A stretch of 64,000 nucleotides of DNA from Pyrrhosoma nymphula (lineage: Eukaryota > Arthropoda > Insecta > Odonata > Coenagrionidae), in contig OY754339.1 in the NCBI GenBank assembly GCA_963573305.1, forward strand, positions 85,653,838 through 85,717,837, written 5' to 3'. Made by a program: the position numbers and the translations under genes. Each line of letters opens with the position of its first letter. The stretch's first letter is position 1. The notes below the pieces were generated by a model. It did no database searches. It saw nothing but the letters and a program-made list of their open reading frames with translations, and was not told the origin of the DNA. Below, piece by piece: positions 61,806-64,000 of the stretch.

Positions 61806-62911
61806 TCCCCATAATACCCATTATTGTTGCTGTTTGGTGTTTTTCGTAAGTTTCACGTGACGAAATTCTGGAGCCGATCGTCATTCAGTTACGAGAGAGC
61901 GATAGCGAGGGTGACGATGACGAGGATGACAGCGAAGCTGAAGGAGACGAAGTTGTCTTGGCCACTCCATTACAGTGGTAATGAAGCTAGGAAGCCTATT
62001 AATGCTTGTTGTAAAACTGGTGATTACATTTTTATGGAAAATAAAAAATACTAATCGGAAAAACATTTGTGTTACCATTTCTTTGGAAAAAACTATATTT
62101 TAGGACTTGAACAATATCGAAAAAAAAAGGTTGTATTCGTTATCCTATTCCAACTTTAAGCCTACTCCTGCTGCTACCGTTTTCGTGAGTAATAACATTC
62201 CCCTTTTCGCATTCAGGTATGGTTTTCTCAAAATTCCCCCGATGAATCAACCAGTTGCTTTAATACCACTTCCTGCCTGTTTTGAAGGAATTTGCATTCC
62301 ATTCTTTGTCTCCAGGTATCCTTTTTCCGTAATGACCCGTTGTGTGGGCCGAGATAAGAAACATCTAGAACGGAAAGAATGCATTGCTCACGCTCTGTAC
62401 AGTTTCTCGGCGATGGCCGAGCAAAACCCGCTGCGAAAAGGGCCCTTACTGTGGCTGGCCTTTCCCACTGTGCCTCCCGCGTATTTCACGGCACAAGTAT
62501 TTTGGGACAATGACATTGGCAACGTTGAGCTCGTCCCTCCCCTCTCGAAGGCCGTTCCTCACCCCCCTGGCAGCGGAGACTTTCGAACGGCTCCGAACCC
62601 TCCCGAAACGCACCCGCCCCCACAAATTTAGGGCCTGCCTCCCAGTCGCAAAGATATTTGAAATGGATAATAGTGGTTTCTTTGTTCATTATTTGTGCTG
62701 TGTTCACAGATTCCCGGGCAACAGACGATAGTTACTTGGTGAGAGGTGGGCGAAAATATAATTTGAAAAAATAAAACAAGAACTCGCTTGTTGGTCTTTA
62801 ACGCGTAGTCAAATTGCAATGCATATGATTTAATATCACTGGTGCGAAACGTATGAAGTTTGAAAATTCCCAGTTGTTTGTGATATGTTGCTGTCAAATT
62901 TTCGGAAGGTA

Positions 62912-64000
62912 CAGTAGAACCTATTTTTTACAAACCTCTAATTTACAAAATGACACCAATTTACGAACCATTCCAGCGGTCCCGATCTTTGTATATAGGA
63001 AAACCATGTAAAATGACCTCCGTTTTACGAAACTTCCATTTTAATGATTTACGAAGTGAGAAGCCAGTCCCTAGGAGTGACTGACCCCTGTTTTACGAAG
63101 TATTTGAAATGGTTTTGTCGCAGTGTTTTGAGGTCAATGCATCACTTAATGTGTAAACATTCGGCATTGTGCGAACATTTCAAGAATGAGCATTTCAAAT
63201 TCAAGAAATTGTAGAAAAGGTATCGAAAAACCTTAACAACATTTTTAAATTTGATGCACGCTGCCTCTGCACATATTTTTGGGTCACGTCTAGCTATGTT
63301 TTACCCTGCGCGAACGACTAAATCAACGGGTTGCGCTCCGAGGGTGATAAGTCGGGAAAGCCATCTCAAGTAAACAATATTTGGCCCGATTTTAAGGTAG
63401 ATATTTATTTCACTTATACTTGAGGTAAAATTGAATAATATATGATCCCGGATACAAAGGCTTCTTTTCTAAATCAATTTTCACGTCAGAAAAAAGAAGA
63501 AAGAAATTACTAAGTTTCCTCTTCATTCGCTGTAATTTGAATGGCCTATAAGCGTAGGCTATAATAAAATTTCTGCCAGGGTATATTACTCTCTCAGGAA
63601 ACATGTGAATTGGCCAGCTTATCAAGTCTTACCTGATTACATTGTAACCACAGTCTACACGGAGTAGCCGTTACAATGTCTTCGATCTCAGTAGCTGGTT
63701 TGAGTTTCTTCTTTCCCTTGTTATCAGTTACTATGTCATCCGAGAGTGGCTCGCGTTTATAACTTTGTTTTGAGAATTCTTTGAAGCCAGAAAATTACAT
63801 TGTAAGCTGTGAGCGAGTGAAAATATTTTGGTTTCCAAGCGAGCAGAAGTCGCGCGCATTCAATCAGAATCACTCTCGACGCGAGGTGGGCTGTGTTTGT
63901 GATATCCCGTGTGCCTGTACGTAAAACAATGGATAAAACATCGCTGAGCAAAAAAACGAGGAAGTCCGTGAGTTTGGTTACCATAAGGTCGATAATTAAG
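62912..64000 (+). mobile_element. Start of a pogo/Tigger-type transposon
   Basis: cagtagaacctattttttac follows TA at 62910. An open frame begins with ATG at 63931 and runs off the window edge: DKTSLSKKTRKSVSLVTIRS then IIK, like the basic start of the first helix-turn-helix in Tigger transposases. If so, the catalytic part lies beyond 64000. Confidence 0.55.

Larger units (their letters stand above)
60182..62909. mobile_element. Long inverted-repeat DNA element
   Basis: Inverted repeats of about 285 bp: left 60182-60420 plus 61416-61468, right 62628-62909. They begin ccttccaaaaatttgac, with TA on each side (60180-60181, 62910-62911). The left arm is split by the 60421-61413 insert. The interior has a ttattcc-cgtattcc minisatellite (61735-61805) and a GC-rich part (62400-62620). 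No transposase recognised; open frames in the arms are mirrored and not genes. Confidence 0.88.

Noticed and set aside
59429..64000. Final DNMT1 exons with motifs IX and X
   Set aside because: No frame resembling the expected arginine-cysteine-rich motif IX segment with an acceptor was seen; the region is mostly transposon.

Overview
This is an animal nuclear window holding most of one gene, a maintenance DNA methyltransferase of the DNMT1 family, on the + strand. Fifteen exons with GT-AG introns can be read from 9249 to 59428. They join in a consistent frame with no stop and give 828 residues: BAH1, BAH2, a Lys-Gly linker and the catalytic domain through the target-recognition region. The N-terminal part (replication-foci targeting and CXXC regions in the family) and the last exons (motifs IX and X) were not found, so the gene probably runs past both edges. 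The protein style, long AT-rich introns and transposon types suggest an arthropod, most likely an insect other than a fly (flies such as Drosophila lack DNMT1). The species cannot be named.

Almost everything else is decayed mobile DNA in the introns and 5' flank. Pogo/Tigger-type DNA transposons dominate: five complete copies have two ends and TA target duplications (10390-12098, 25943-26271, 39284-42647, 50662-52786, 56154-57934), a sixth at 28171-30117 encodes a nearly complete transposase, and there are several lone ends and transposase relics. hAT-type pieces are also frequent, including miniature elements with 8-bp duplications (5854-6079, 6208-6403, 34058-34266, 40940-41117) and a 1582-bp element with a BED zinc-finger ORF and a perfect 8-bp duplication (47584-49165). 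There are Tc1/mariner transposase fragments, pieces of a non-LTR retrotransposon (endonuclease 35173-35955; reverse-transcriptase part 15843-16080; 3' part 55005-58090) and a probable 1372-bp solo LTR (19068-20439).

Several structures are not simple transposons. Two roughly 1-kb foldback units (10611-11582 and 60421-61413) carry tRNA-like sequences with pol III A and B boxes in both arms. The second has an internal empty site that proves insertion as one unit at TA. There is a 210-bp hairpin (16360-16580), a purine-rich foldback (12590-13200), a 153-bp hairpin insert between 16-bp direct repeats (49731-49915), a four-copy 135-bp tandem repeat with nuclear-receptor-like DR1 motifs (32540-33080), a four-copy ~175-bp tandem repeat (40270-40935) and a field of ACAGTGTG motifs (34670-35185).

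By region: 1-9248 is repeat-rich flank or intron; 9249-18493 holds the BAH exons; 18494-25685 and 26875-37665 are large transposon-filled introns; 37666-59428 holds the catalytic exons separated by nested transposons; 59429-64000 is a nested inverted-repeat element followed by the start of another pogo-type transposon.
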